This document shows positions 44,581-57,300 of a DNA stretch of 60,000 bases, in pieces. The notes under the pieces were generated by a model. The model did not search any database, was not told where the DNA came from, and worked only from the letters and a program-made list of their open reading frames with translations. Source of the DNA: Zygnema cylindricum (Eukaryota; Streptophyta; Zygnematophyceae; Zygnematales; Zygnemataceae); assembly GCA_037447655.1 (NCBI GenBank), contig JBBHKE010000771.1, forward strand, positions 678,243 through 738,242, read 5' to 3'. The translations under genes and the position numbers were made by a program. Within the stretch, counting starts at the first letter, position 1, and each line of letters opens with the position of its first letter.

Positions 44581-45760
44581 GTGTCAAAGTTTAAATAGTG
44601 CTAAAGAAAATTTACCGTAATTGATGCTAATAAAGATTTTTTTTTTTTTTAAAAGGTGTATTCTAATTTCGGCTTAATGCTAATTTACGAACAGCAAAAA
44701 CGGAATATTCGCCGTATATACATTATTATATGTATCTGTACAAAATATTAGTAATTGTACGCCGTCGAGAAAGTTAAATATCCGTACAGGTCAGACTAAT
44801 TTACGTGTCTGAATAATCTCGTTTTAATCCCGTTTTTTTAGCGCACATTCTTATGCGTGAGCGTCTGATTAAATTCATTTTTTGTAAAATTTTCACTTAG
44901 AGAGGTACATTTATGTACGGTCTGACATCGACTGTGCACCACACTATTCAGATCTTATTGTATTTTCGTTCTTTACCCTATTTCGTACGGTTCCTTAATT
45001 AACGTCAAAGAAAAATTAAAATCATCTAATCCTATTTGAGGAAAAAAATCAAAATTTTAAGAACCCAAATTAGTGACTTTGACACTAATAACGATTCGCG
45101 GTGTAGCGTTGCCATGGGTCGCGGTACGGACCGCCGTACCGCTGGCACAATGTAGCGTTGCTGTTTACATTCGAATCGGTCATAACAGTTGATAGTTGAT
45201 TATGTAACTGCGTTTATTTTACATATAACCTTCGACGGTGGTCCGACATAACTAACATTCAGCGCGACAAATAATACTAACGTCAAAATATACGGACAGG
45301 CAATTTTTGTCCGTCCACATAATTCAGTGTTCGTAATTATCGCGCAAATAATTATCGCGCAAATAATTATCGCTGACATAACCCAATATAGAATACTTAA
45401 ATAAATTAGTGTAAACTACATAGTTGAAAAAGCTCTATCACATAAATTAGCGTTCATTACTCTAATTATAAAATGCGTCGCAACACAAACTGCCGTACGG
45501 CTCACACAATCTAAAGTTGCCAACAGACCCCAGTATTGACTACCAGCCGTACCGGCCCCTAAAAAAGTGTCGTTAAAAGTAAGCGCAGTCTGCCAAAAGT
45601 GGCGCATAGCGTGGAGATCGACCATAGATGTCCCGTGCGCATAATACGCACGAAACAAACGAGCGAATACTACGCACGATACACATTTAACGATGAAAAA
45701 AATGTTATACAATGCGTACCTGCCAATGTAGCAGTACATTATTGTACATTTCCTGACAAT
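44581..45760. other. Interval with scattered minisatellite relics
   Basis: No gene. It has repeated TTATCGCGCAAATAA units (45338-45375) and isolated copies of the CGGTACGGACCGCCGTACC motif. Confidence 0.5.
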
Positions 45761-45996
45761 TAGTGTTGGGTATCGGGTGAAATCATATCACAATTATTTC
45801 AATATTCGATATATCGAATATCGACCGGTCAGGGTCTGCCATATATCGTACCGAGACCAACATAAATTATCGCGATGTATTTGGGTAAAAAGTGGTTGTC
45901 CGTACAGATATAGTACGAAAAATAGTACGGAATTTTGTACGAAAAATCGTATGGAAAATCTCCCCCCCCCCCCCCCCCCCACTGAGCGTGCGCCAC

Positions 45997-46038
<42 letters not shown>

Positions 46039-46191
46039 TGAAAAAAAATTAGAGGAAAAAAAAATTGTATATATCGCAAAAATATCGCGATATTTTGCTT
46101 CTCAATATATCGAAACGATATATCGAATCTCGCGTACCAGAAATTCGATATATACCGAATATCGGCAACAGGCCCTTGATACCCAACATTA
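45761..46191. mobile_element. hAT-type MITE with long C and G runs
   Basis: Terminal inverted repeats TAGTGTTGGGTATC (left) and, reversed, TAATGTTGGGTATC (right), flanked by an 8-bp target duplication CTGACAAT (45753-45760 and 46192-46199). The 8-bp duplication is the hAT hallmark. 431 bp, no coding. The interior has paired CGATATAT stretches and, in the middle, 19 C (45962-45980), a 19-20 bp spacer, then about 38 G (45999-46036), which can pair. Homopolymer lengths in an assembly are uncertain. Confidence 0.85.
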
Positions 46192-46199
46192 CTGACAAT

Positions 46200-46560
46200 G
46201 TCCCTACATTTTGCACCTTTAAGGGTTATTTAAGGGATTTTTCGGGCTTTATAGTACATTTCTTCACATTCCGTATGTTTGAGTATAACTGCCCCACACT
46301 TTTCATACATGTAAGTACATCGTCCGTAGTTTTTGTACCTGTTAGGGTTATATATTTTAGGTTTTGTAGGGTACATTTCCGTACATTCCCGTATATTTCA
46401 ATACAGCTGCGCTACACTTTTCGTGCAGTTACGTACAGTGATCGTACATTTTCGTATATATTAGGGTAATTAAAGGGGGGATTGTAGGGTTTCTAAGGTA
46501 CATTGTTGTGCATTCCTTTATATTTGAGTACGACTGCCAAAAAAATGTTGTACCATTAGG
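46200..46560 (+). repeat. Degenerate ~120-bp tandem repeat rich in GTACAT
   Basis: About three loosely similar units with the order GTACATT..., ACATTCC.GTAT, TTTGAGTA, ACTGCC, CACTTTTC, GTACA, TTAGGGT. Frames here are artefacts. Confidence 0.5.
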
Positions 46561-47340
46561 CTTGGTATGATACAATTTCCGTATATTACTGTACAATTCT
46601 ATTAACTTTCCGTACATTTTTAGATTTTTTAAGGATTTTCTATGATTACGCACTCCGTACATTTTCGAATATGTTCGTACAGCGAAAACTAAACGGATTT
46701 TAAGAAAAGTATGAAAGTCGCGAATACAACGTTAAAATCGGAAAAAAAATCAAAATCCGCACGAATTGGACAATAAGGGCTCAAACCATTACACTGGCTA
46801 AAAACTCTATACAAGCATAAACACACAAACACGAACCTTGCCCGTGTAACGGGCTCATTTTGTCTTGTGATTTCAAAAACATATTGTGTAACAAAACACA
46901 CCAACATGAGATCTGTAGCTAAAAATAAACATTTGATTTTCTGACAGTTACACATAGATATAGGTGGAGAATGGTTAGTTTAGTATAGTTAGTCAGTTGA
47001 AATTGCTAGAGCCACACACCATTGAATGTTATTACAAAGGTGACACTCATTCATCAATAAACCCATTAAATCTCAACTACGATATTCCTGTTGTGAAGTA
47101 GACTAAATATGATTATGAACTTCAAATCATGTTTGTTTGCACAGAATGACATCTTACATGGGACATTCTCTCGATTTAAAATTGTCTATATTTGTGTTGC
47201 AAATCAAAACACCCTATGGTTGTTTTTCCCACATATGATTTACATTTGTATAGTTCATAAAAAAACCCACCTGAAGTTGTTCCTAAACATATAGAGTACA
47301 AAAACTCTATACAACCTTAAACACACACAACATGACCTTT
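46561..47340. other. Gene-empty interval
   Basis: Contains a first copy of the Helitron-like hairpin GCCCGTGTAACGGGC (46841-46855) without a CTRR end. Nothing else was recognised. Confidence 0.45.
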
Positions 47341-47368
47341 GCCCGTGTAACGGGCATTGATTTACTAG
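47341..47368 (+). mobile_element. Helitron-like 3' terminus
   Basis: A 6-bp-stem hairpin GCCCGT-GTA-ACGGGC (47341-47355) followed after 9 bases by CTAG (47365-47368) and then T, which fits the Helitron 3' rule of hairpin, short spacer, CTRR, insertion before T. The preceding ~40 bp (AAAAACTCTATACAA...AAACACAC) is repeated ahead of the hairpin at 46841. No 5' TC end or Rep/helicase gene was identified. Confidence 0.5.
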
Positions 47369-48694
47369 TCATAGAAAATATTGAAAGATTGTATCCAAAG
47401 TTCACCATAAGGGTTTGCACAAAATTTGCACAGCTCACCAAATCTAACAGATACGTAGACTATAGCTATGCACAGGGAAAAAGCACCAGACATTAGATCA
47501 CAAGGGCAGGAGATCACTACTACTGTATACATCTGTATAGCTATATACAGGGGAAGTACTAGATATAGATCACAAGGAAAGTAGAGTCCTAATCAACACG
47601 TAAGAGACTCATGTGATAAATATGATCCTATGGAGCCTTTGTCTTGTAAGTTATGGTAAAGAGCCTTCTCACACCAAAGCTATGATAAGACCCTTGACTA
47701 AAGCAACAAAATCAAAGAACATATCTTCTAAGCTTAATTGCTGCCACTGTGCACTAGATAAAACTAAAAAGTTAGGCTTCTTGTTTCAGAAGGAAAATAA
47801 CCAAAAGTGGTGAGTGAGTGAAAAATGGCCGCTAAAGGTCATGACAGTAACACTTTTAGTTCCAAAGATGCGTGCCACCATTTACTGGATAAATTGATGA
47901 TTGTAGTTCCTTTTAAGAATTTTCCACGACTTTCATTTAATTACAGAATCGTCTTTGGCTTGGTGTTAATTGTTTTTCCACTTTTTTTGTTTCAAATATG
48001 TATTCAAATAATTTACCGTCAAATAATTTAATAATAACTTGTTACATCAAAACAACCCAGCCTCTCTGATTTTCCCCTTCACATACCGACGAACATATAC
48101 CGGAAGACTCCATTCCACCTGTTTTCGACCCTTTCATATAAAATCTCAAATATTGCCTCATGTATATGAGAAAACCCTAGACCCTTAAAACCTAAAAGAC
48201 CCTTATGAAGTCAAAAGTCATATTGCGCTTTCTTAACTAACAACGCTCGTGCAAACAAAAAACTAATATGCCATTGACTGACAATATAAACTAAAATTGG
48301 AAACTGGTTTCCCTTATTGCATATAAGTTAAAAGCCTTCAAGGTCTCTTTTAGATTACACAAATCAAATAACAACAAGCTTCCGCTAAGAATTAAAATAG
48401 TGAAACCACTTCAATAATGGTTTTTTGCTCATCTGTTACATGAACAACCAAAAAAAATTGTCGAAAGACGGAAAACTACAAAAAACCTATAAATACAAAA
48501 AGGAAAATGAACAATTAACTCCAATATGTTCCCAGATGATTCCAAAAAACCTTACAGCTCAATAATTAGCCAAAAAAAACAAAAACTCAATATTAAACAA
48601 GAGTCTTGTACAAAGCTAAACAAAGAATATAAAAAAAATATTTTCTGGGCTCAAAACTTGTCGAAACAGATCTTCGGACAATAAACATAAAATT
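47369..48694. other. Gene-empty interval
   Basis: Short frames at 47613-47813 and 47825-48031 have no recognised domain. The lower end of the hAT element should lie here, but no matching inverted repeat was found. Confidence 0.45.
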
Positions 48695-50834
48695 TCATTC
48701 CGACATGGAACTAGAAGCCGGAATAGCTAGAATAGATCTAGCAACACCGGCTAGAATAGGAAATCCTCCATCTTTCGCACGTACATATGGTTTCTTTTTC
48801 CACCATTGAAGTATGTTAAAGTTCAATCTTTCGCCGTTGGTTAATTTTAAATCAAAATAACGTTTCAATTCGTCACTAACGAGCGTTTTTTTTGTCGGTG
48901 GTAATAAAAACCTCATTTTCGTCATCGCTCTCACCAAAAAAATTGTGGAAACCGTCCATATTTTGCAATATTTTTCGTTTTTTTTGTTATACGTTGAGGA
49001 CTACTGAAATCAACGTCATCACCAAGGTCGTTAGCAAGTTCTCGAAGTTTGACCCTAGCGCTTTCAATTTCGGTTTTCGATACCCCAATTATTTCAAGCT
49101 TTTGTTTTTGTCGGGGATCTAAGAGAGCCGCGATAATATGATACTCATGAAGGCCCCACTTCGGTAACGCAAATTTCATAAAAAGCTCTTTCAATTTTTG
49201 CAAGTTTTGGGAATCGGCCGGGCATTCTTTTTCACCGTCATTGTAAGATGTTTTTCTTATTTTACAATGGTTATACAAAGACGTTAGTTCAAACAAAACC
49301 AAATGTAAAGTTGGTTCTTTGAACTTTTCCAATTTTACGGTCGCTTCTTGAAACCTTTCCAAAAATCAAATAAGTTTGGTAAGGTGAGTCTTATCGATAC
49401 AAGCAAAAAGTATCAATTTATTTTTTGCTTGAGCGATTGGTCCTATCTCATTGAATGCATCGTAAATACTCTTAAGCATTCGGAGCAAAGAATTCCATCG
49501 CGTTGCGTTTTCTTGTTTTAAAGTGTTTTTCAAAAGATTTTGTAAATTACTCTGTTTGAAAAACGTGACCAATGATTTACACGCATCTATTAGATCAAAG
49601 AATTCAGGAACTTCCACATCGTATTTGTATTCTTTGGAAGTTCCGTTCTTGTTCAAAATCGTTGTCACAATTGTAGCAATTTTATGGTCCGCGCAAGGTA
49701 TCCAAGTAAACATACTCGGTATACCTTCAATCGCACACATGTTAGAGCCATTGTCGGTCACAACAACGCAACGATTTGCCAAAACATCAAAATTGGACAA
49801 TTCAAAACTGGTCAAACAATTTTTGAAAGTCGTTAAAACATTTTTCGCGGTATGTTTTTCCTCCGGAAAATGATCGACTTGAAGCGTCCGAGCATGAAGT
49901 TTAAATTCTTTGTCAATAAAATGAGTCGTTACTGACATGAATGAGGTTCTTTTTATTGTCTCGGTCCAGAGATCGGTCGTAGATGCGACGAAAATATTGT
50001 TATCAATATTTTCTTTGAGTTTTGGGATGATCAAACTACGAATGTCTTGGCAGAAGATATAATGTAGTTTTTTACGCCATTGGCGGATGGGAGTAGTTGG
50101 TCTATGTCAACACTTTTGTTGGACGAAACACCAACATCAAATAATGCTTGACAAAATGCTTGAAAACCTGGGAACAAAAAAAAAGAATAAGAAAATAGCA
50201 TACAATTATTAACGATGATCAACAAATAAGGTTTATATCAAAATAACATCATGACAAACCAAATAATAATAAAAAAATAAAAATAAGCGTACGAATATAA
50301 ATTATAGATAAGAAAATAGTGATGAAACTCAATAATATAAATTTATTAACAAAACAAGTTATAATGACATATACATTAATGCCATCCTAAATGGAATTCA
50401 AAATAAATCAAACCTGAACCGTCGACCATCGAAAATGGTCGAAGGTCCTCGCAACACATCAACGCCACCATTTTCGCAATTGTTTTTCGGTCATTCATTT
50501 TCGCCTCCGTTTTTGAAAGAAAATTACGAAGAATTCCTCTAGAACTATCCATGTCGCCCAAAGCTAAACATGTGTGAGTGTTAATTGTTGAAGTACCGTT
50601 TGTTGACTTGTATTGATAAACTACGAAACATGTATTACAAGCCACTAAACCTCCCCCCTTTACTATGTATTTGTTTGATGTTTTAGTTTCATAGACATGT
50701 TCAAATTTTTTCCAACAACTTGAAGTGGCCTTGCTTTCTTTCACTAGGTAATACTGAGCAGTTTCACCATTTTTTGATTTTTGAAGTTCGTTTTGGATTG
50801 TAGTTTTAAGAGAAGCGAGAATGCTTTTGTCCAT
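48695..50834 (-). pseudogene. hAT-family (BED zinc finger) transposase pseudogene
   Basis: Starts at 50834. Exon 1 (50414-50834) has a BED-type zinc finger region (SCWKKFEHVYE, ACNTC, THTC) and DLRPFSMVDGSG. An intron of 246 bp (50168-50413, GT...AG) joins GSG to FQAFCQALFDVG. After a frameshift near 50055 the RNase H-like core follows: ASTTDLWTE (first Asp), VVTDNGSNM (second Asp), CADHKIATIV; then an in-frame TGA (49366-49368), KFALPKWGLHEYHIIAALLDPR, and after another frameshift near 48935 the dimerisation region LQWWKKK..FPILAGVARSILAIPASSS. The C-terminus stops right after SMSE, short of the family's usual end. With only three or four lesions it is a rather recent casualty. Confidence 0.88.
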
Positions 50835-51515
50835 TTTGGTGTATGACTAGGTTTTGTTTGAATTGTGGTCAAGTTTTTCTAACTTATGTAGCATTCCCAT
50901 TTATCGATTTATTGTTTCAAATATGTGAGTAAGCTAATAATTAGGATTTGTCTTTGGAAATTGACGTAATAATTTGATTTCCGCTGATTTATTAACTAAT
51001 AATGACTACATGTCGCGTGACATTGACATAATAATATGATATATTTGTGGAAACGCGGTATAAAACGCATAATTAGCACTTTGCGATAATGTACGATGTA
51101 TGAGTTAGCCAATAATTACGATCTGTCGCGTTATATTGATATAATAATTTGACATATTTTTGGAAACACCGCATAAAGTGCATGATTAACACTTTACAAT
51201 AGATTACGATTTACGGCCCATATCTTTTTTTAAGATTCGCGAAATGAATAGTGTTAGTACCGTGTCAGATTTGCGACGCTAATCATGATGCCACGTACTT
51301 CCACGATACCAAAAGTACAAAGAACAATAATGTTGGAAAAAAAAAGTACAAAATTTTCATTTTTTTTGGTTTTTTGTTTGACCGACTGTAACCGACCGTT
51401 TTTTTTTCCCTGGTGAGTCAACTTACCATAACCGCCCGACCCCCAAAATTTGGCAACCGAATCCGTTCCGGATCCGGCGCGGGCGGTTGGTTAACGGTCG
51501 GTCACGGTTTCGGTT
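50835..51515 (-). other. hAT 5' flank / subterminal region
   Basis: Non-coding. 51395-51515 is rich in ACCGACCG/CGGTCGGT-type repeats, as in hAT subterminal regions. Confidence 0.5.
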
Positions 51516-51533
51516 GACTGTTTGCTACCTCTG
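51516..51533 (-). repeat. hAT terminal inverted repeat (5' end)
   Basis: Reads CAGAGGTAGCAAACAGTC on the minus strand, similar to the CAGNGG.GCAAA ends of Ac-like hAT elements. It lies about 680 bp upstream of the transposase start. The opposite end was not located. Confidence 0.55.
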
Positions 51534-51973
51534 GCTTCCGGTGGCCTCGCATCCTACCTGGCGGAAGGCACATGTCATATGCGACGTGTACCAACCTGGT
51601 CGCGCCATCGTCGTGGATATTTGTTCACTTTTACACGAGGCACGATGTTATACGTTTAGGCGCTAAGAATTGACCTACTCCGGGCCACTTGTTGCGAATT
51701 GAAAGTGTTAGACGATGGCGTATCCGATTATGCATCCGACGGTCCATGTTTACGCCCATAAACGCGGAGAATCAAATCTCTCATTTAGTAGGCTTGTTTT
51801 TCTGACAATTTTTTTTTTTTGGTACGGTATTGTACGAAACAGTACGTCTTTTAGTAAACAATGGCATTTTTCCCCTAATGGAATTAACGTGTAGTGAAAT
51901 ATTTCATCCTACGTGGTCGTTTGCCAGAGATTTTGTTTTTTTCAATACCAGTCTCACGAGGTTGGTAACGGAT
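51534..51973. other. Gene-empty interval
   Basis: Nothing recognised apart from short poly-T runs. Confidence 0.45.
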
Positions 51974-52509
51974 TACACCGCCAATCGCTATTAGAGTAAA
52001 TAACGCTAATTCGGTGCCCTTTTTTCAAAAAAAAATCCTGAAATACAATCCATAATTATATTTTTTCCATTATTATAATTAGGTTTTTTTTGTTCAATTA
52101 GCGTTAATAACGGAAGTACACTGCGATGGAAATAGTGTGGCGTACGGACACGTTATCACCGTACGAAATGGTACTTTTTGAATTACAAAGGCATAAAAAG
52201 ACACTTAACATTATTGCGCACACATGTGAATGTGCACCGGAAGAAAGAGACGCAAACTCGTCGTCAAAAATCACGTTCTCATATGTTCGTCCGTCGACCT
52301 TGTGAACAGGGCGACGGCGTACGAATTGCCAGATTTCGTACGGGTACACATTACTATAGACATCGAAAGGGCGGGTATTTATCCCAGTTAGGGATTAATT
52401 AGTATATATATATTTTTTTCAAAAAAAAATAATTCCCGATTAGTGTTAATAACACTAACTTTTTTTTTACGCTATTTATTCCTTTACTCTAATAGCGATT
52501 GACGGTGTA
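51974..52509. mobile_element. MITE-like pair of TACACCG inverted ends
   Basis: Left TACACCGCCAATCGCTATTA and right (reversed) TACACCGTCAATCGCTATTA, both followed by GAGTAAA: about 27 bp with one mismatch, bounded by TA. 536 bp. The interior contains a second inverted motif (AACGCTAATT at about 51996, AATTAGCGTT at about 52098), so it may be two nested copies. No coding. Confidence 0.7.
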
Positions 52510-53935
52510 CTATATGGTGGGTTCGATATGTTACAGAAATGAGTACGGATAAATAGGTGAGAATCTTTTATTTTGTCTGCGTTGACTCCAAAACCTTTGC
52601 GGAAACGATGGACAGGATCTCGGTAAAATAATTTTTGGGAAAATTTTAAGGCATTTTTTTTTTAACTTGCTTAGGGTACATTCACATGTGCTAAAGTTAC
52701 AGTTATTTTCTGTCGTTTTCCTTCATAACTAAAAAAAAAATGATAAAATCCGCAACCGTACCAAAAGAATGAAATAACCACCGTACAAGTTGCGTTACCT
52801 TGAAACTTTATATGTACTGGAGTTTGTCGTATAGCGCGATGCAGTTTGTCGCTTAGCACGTTTCGACCCACTTTCGCGTCCTTCCAGCTCATCTTCAAAC
52901 TTTATATAAAATCACCTCGCGAGGTGATTTTAAATAAAGTTCCATGAGGTGAGCGAATAGGCAGATGATGTTGCACTTCGCTCAAGAAAAAAATGTTTAG
53001 TTACACTCCATCGATGGACTTAGTTAAGTGTGACACAGTGTATTGTGAATTTTTGGGGCAAATCATACACAAACATTTGTAGTAGATGGTTTATTATGTG
53101 TATTGTGACTTATTATGTCTTCAATGTGAGGCTAAATCACAATAATATTTTTATTTTTCGTGGAAAAGTACATGTTTTCTTTTGTTTTTGACTATAATAA
53201 AACAACATGATGGTAAACCATCTGAGTATATGGGAACTAGAAAAAGAAAAGAAAAGGAGAGGGAACAACGAAAGTGAAAAACAGAACAGTGTGGAGGCGA
53301 ATAAAAAGGAAAAATAGTTCAAAATAAAACAATGGGTCTATGTGTGCATGGGAACTTTGTCTACGTATTTATTAATTTTTAAACTATCACGTTAAGATAA
53401 GGTGGGGATGATAGTCACAAATTAGTCGAAAATCCTTATATTTTTATGTTTTAAGTAGTATTGTACGTGATAACCAAACCCGTAGAGCGTTGAAGACATG
53501 ACAATGTATCCATTCTAATAACGTGCATTAATGGCTAAGGATTCTTATATCGGCAAAATGACCAAGGTAAAGTGAAAGCTTTGTCGACATCTACAAGACA
53601 TAATAGAAATGTTCCGGTGGAGGAGTGTGATTTTGCGAGAAGGTTTTGAAAGTCCTTAATGACGATTGGCCATCATACGGGAATCGGACTTCTCTTCACT
53701 TCATTTGTACTTTAAGCAACGGCAATGGGTGTAGCATTCTCTACCGTACGATTCTTTTCAGAAAGTGACCTTTGCACTTGAATGTACGTATAAATTTGTA
53801 ATTGCATTCATATTTAACTAAAAACAAGAAAAAAAGAAGTTTATTGTTGATCGTTTAGTTTGGACATGGAATAGTCATTGGCAATCTCCCATTTTATGTC
53901 AATAATTTCCTAAGACATATGGAAGTACACCGTTT
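52510..53935. other. A/T-rich interval with a 42-bp palindrome
   Basis: 52899-52919 and 52920-52940 are reverse complements at 20 of 21 positions, centred on CTCGCGAG. No gene was recognised. Confidence 0.6.
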
Positions 53936-54136
53936 ATCGCTATTTGTGTTAATGCTTTTTTCCAACTTAAAACATATTTTCTCCATGCGCAGTTCTCGGA
54001 TTGTTAATCCGACGGTTGCGATTGACAGGTAAGATTCCCACCTTTCGATTGGTGGTCTCCCACCAGAAACCATAGAGGGGAGTACAAAGAAAAGATGTTT
54101 TAAATGGCGAAAAAAACAATAACACTAACAACGGTA
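53936..54136. mobile_element. ~200-bp MITE of the TACACCG family
   Basis: Left end TACACCGTTTATCGCTATTT pairs imperfectly over about 70 bp with the right end (reversed TACCGTTGTTAGTGTTATTG). The centre has inverted motifs ATCCGACGG and ATTGGTGGTCTCC. It is related to the MITE at 57980-58190 in opposite orientation. Confidence 0.6.
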
Positions 54137-54276
54137 CACGATATAGTGTTGTGTACAGGTAAATTTCATATCACGATATTCCATTAACCAATATTATCAG
54201 TTTCGGATGGCAAAGGGGGCTCGATATGTAGCTCCTGGACCAACTAATTTGTTACCCCCGATATCAGGGGGGATGG

Positions 54277-54315
54277 GGGGGGGGGGGGGGGGGGGGGGGG
54301 GGGTGGGGGGGGGGA
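54277..54315 (+). repeat. Poly-G tract
   Basis: About 39 bases almost all G. It could form G-quadruplexes; the length is doubtful in any assembly. Confidence 0.8.
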
Positions 54316-57300
54316 GAAGGATATCAAAATATTGTCCGTACTTTGTAGAATGAAAGTACGAAACTACAGTACGGACTGCATAGCACTTACGTACAAAAAG
54401 TACTAAGTATGAAACAGTACAGGTGTACGTTTTGTGCTGTACATTTATTACGACATGTTTTTTATGTCTTCTTGGTCCGATATGTCGGTAAAAAAATCGC
54501 GATAATTTCCTTAGCTATACATCAAAACGTTTGGTCATTGGTGGGTCAAAAAAAGGTACATGTCGATTATTGGTAAGAGGCTACCGATACACAACACTAC
54601 ACGGAACTAACAAAGTGATTAAGGCTTACTCAGTAATGTAAATAAAATAAAATATTAAATATAAACTTATGAAAAAATGGTCAGTGAAAACCGTCTGGTT
54701 ACACGAAAACAAAAAAGCAAGGGAAAGGACAAAACATTTAAGGAAAAATAGCACACCGTGGTACTAGTGTGCACCTTACACCCAAAATAAAAATGAAGCA
54801 AAATGTAAATCAGTTAATGTGAATCGCTATTAGAGTTAAGAAATAATTGGTATTTTCTGTTTTAGCGTCAATAATTCTGCTTTACCTACTTCCAGTCCAA
54901 ATGCCATAGACAACCGTAAACTGCAAAAACAGCAGAGTTCGTTAAGAAAGAAAAAAAGTATTAATAACACTAATTTTTGTCCCGGTAAAGAAGACAGGGA
55001 CAGAAAACTTGTTACTAACACTGATATCGTCTCCCTGTTAGTACATTTCAAAACACTTTCCAAATACAAGAAGAATGTTTGTTTATTAGTGTTTACTAAG
55101 CATCCTCCGGTTAATGCTACTTGACAGTGGAAAAAAAAATGAAGTGGAAAACCTATCAGCAGATATCTCATTATAACCAGTTTGGAATCATGAGTTATGC
55201 AGGAAGTTAAAATTATGTGTTCCAAATTGTCCCATCTATAAAAACGTTTTAAACATGCATTAACCGTTTTAACCCCGTATAAAACATTTTACCCTGCAAT
55301 TTTTCTTTTACCATTGCTGCAATTCGGAGTACAATACTTATTTTTCCTTTACAAGACAACTCCATTCACGCTTCTGTATTTTTTCATATTTTTTATTAAT
55401 GTCCACACGTTTTTTTAGTTTATTTACAAATTCAGCTCGGAAGTTATGTTTCGTCTTTTATTAATTCTGTCTTTTATGAATTTCCACAGCAAATTAAGGA
55501 GGAGATAAAAAACTCGTGCACACCTTAGTTGTATGAGATCCTTTTAATCTCTATCTGTTCAAAGGATATCATTTTATTTTTATTTTGTTTATGCCTTTTG
55601 ACCCTAAGGGAATTTACACACATTCCATGAACTTTCACAAAATATAATACGATATGAAAAAATATACTCTTGCTTAAACACTAATTGAGCATTCTTTGAT
55701 AATAAAAATAACAACCTACATCTACTGTCCAATGAGCACAATCGCTTCACTAAACCCCTAAAAAAAAACATTAAAAAACCTTAATAAAGAAAAAACGTGA
55801 AAAAACGTTGAAAGGAACAACCGAAGATGACAGCATCGAAATAAGATGCCCACTGTGACCAAAATAAGTCTAAAATCTCCTCACGCCTTCCTCCTCTCCT
55901 CTCTGTTTTCGCGTTCCTCGTCTCCTCCCTGTTTCCATACTATATATCAAAGTCGCCTCTTTCATACGTATATTTAATTTATTTTTACGTATTAACTACA
56001 TTTGAACGCTCAACGTACAAACATAAGAAAAGCTTGATTGTTTCGTTCGTCTTTATATTCATAGCCTAAGGAGTCGGCACTTCGGCAAAATTCTTCCTCC
56101 TCTTCCGGTAAGACTTGCAACCCCACCAAAATATTGGCTCCCATCTCTCCCTGGTCCACCAAAAAACCCCAAACCACCCTCCACCTATTTACTAAGCCTT
56201 CCCTAAATGTAATGAAGAGTAGAAAAAAGAAACTCTTGTTATTTTAGACGAGGTAAGAACTTAAAGAGTTTACAAACAAAGTTGAGTATCAAGGAAAGGA
56301 TTCCCTGAGAGTGAAGAATCAAGGAGCTTTTGTGAATTCGAAGAGTCACTAGGCTCTTTAATCCGAAAAAGTGAAGTCAACTCTTTTCTACATAAGCCTA
56401 AGAGGTCAAGTAAGAGGAAGATACAAGGCCCTAGGTATGTGTCAAGTGACATGGTATAGATTAACACAGTATAACATGGATTAACCTACTCAGATCGTTA
56501 CTGTAGACCATAGTTCTAAAGTAGGCATTTTACAATGTGTCTTTAGTGGGAACAAAAAATATTAGAGAAAGTGCTCATATTATATGCACAAAAGTGCTCA
56601 TATTTTATGCAAAAAGTGCTCATATTACGCAAAAACTGCTCAAATTATATGGATATTGTATGTGCGCTCACAAAGCACACCCCGAAGTTCCGTACAAAAA
56701 CGTCATCGTCGACCTCAACATTCTGACGTAATAATACTTCACTTTTGACGCCGACGGGCGAAAAGATATTTTTTAACAAACGTCAGGAGATGACAAATTT
56801 TACAGAGGACCAGAAAAAAAATCTATCGCAAAAGGACCCAGAAAAAAATTGAGGACGCGAGTCGGACAATTGTCCCTATAGTATATCATATGGTAAATAT
56901 CCCACGGAATCATTTTGTTTAAGTTTTTTTAATTTTCGGCTGTTGGATTTGTAAAATCCAACAATCCTGATTTAAGACAGCTTAAACCCCCTTTTATCCC
57001 CTTCAGAAAACTCTATTTTTCCAAAATTGCAGCCATTTTTATGCCCATTCAATCCCCTTTCAGTTGATGTGCAACTCAACCCTAAATTTCAGCTTTTACT
57101 TTTCACAGCCCATATAATCTGGGTTTCGTGCATATTGTACCGCAAAACATTCTGTAAGCATATTATGGGTCTACTATACCGCAATTTAAAGCTATGCTCT
57201 AAAAGCTAGATCCTAGAAGCTAGAATAAGACAAAAAATGTAAGCCATCTACACAATAGATGCAGAATGCGAGATGAACGAGTATGCTACAGATAACAAAA

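Noticed and set aside
45867-46079. Poly-Pro/poly-Gly frames
   Set aside because: Produced by the C and G homopolymers in the MITE.
54836-55225. 129-residue minus-strand frame as a possible gene
   Set aside because: No recognised domain, low-complexity Leu/Ser/Phe composition, and a MITE end inside it.
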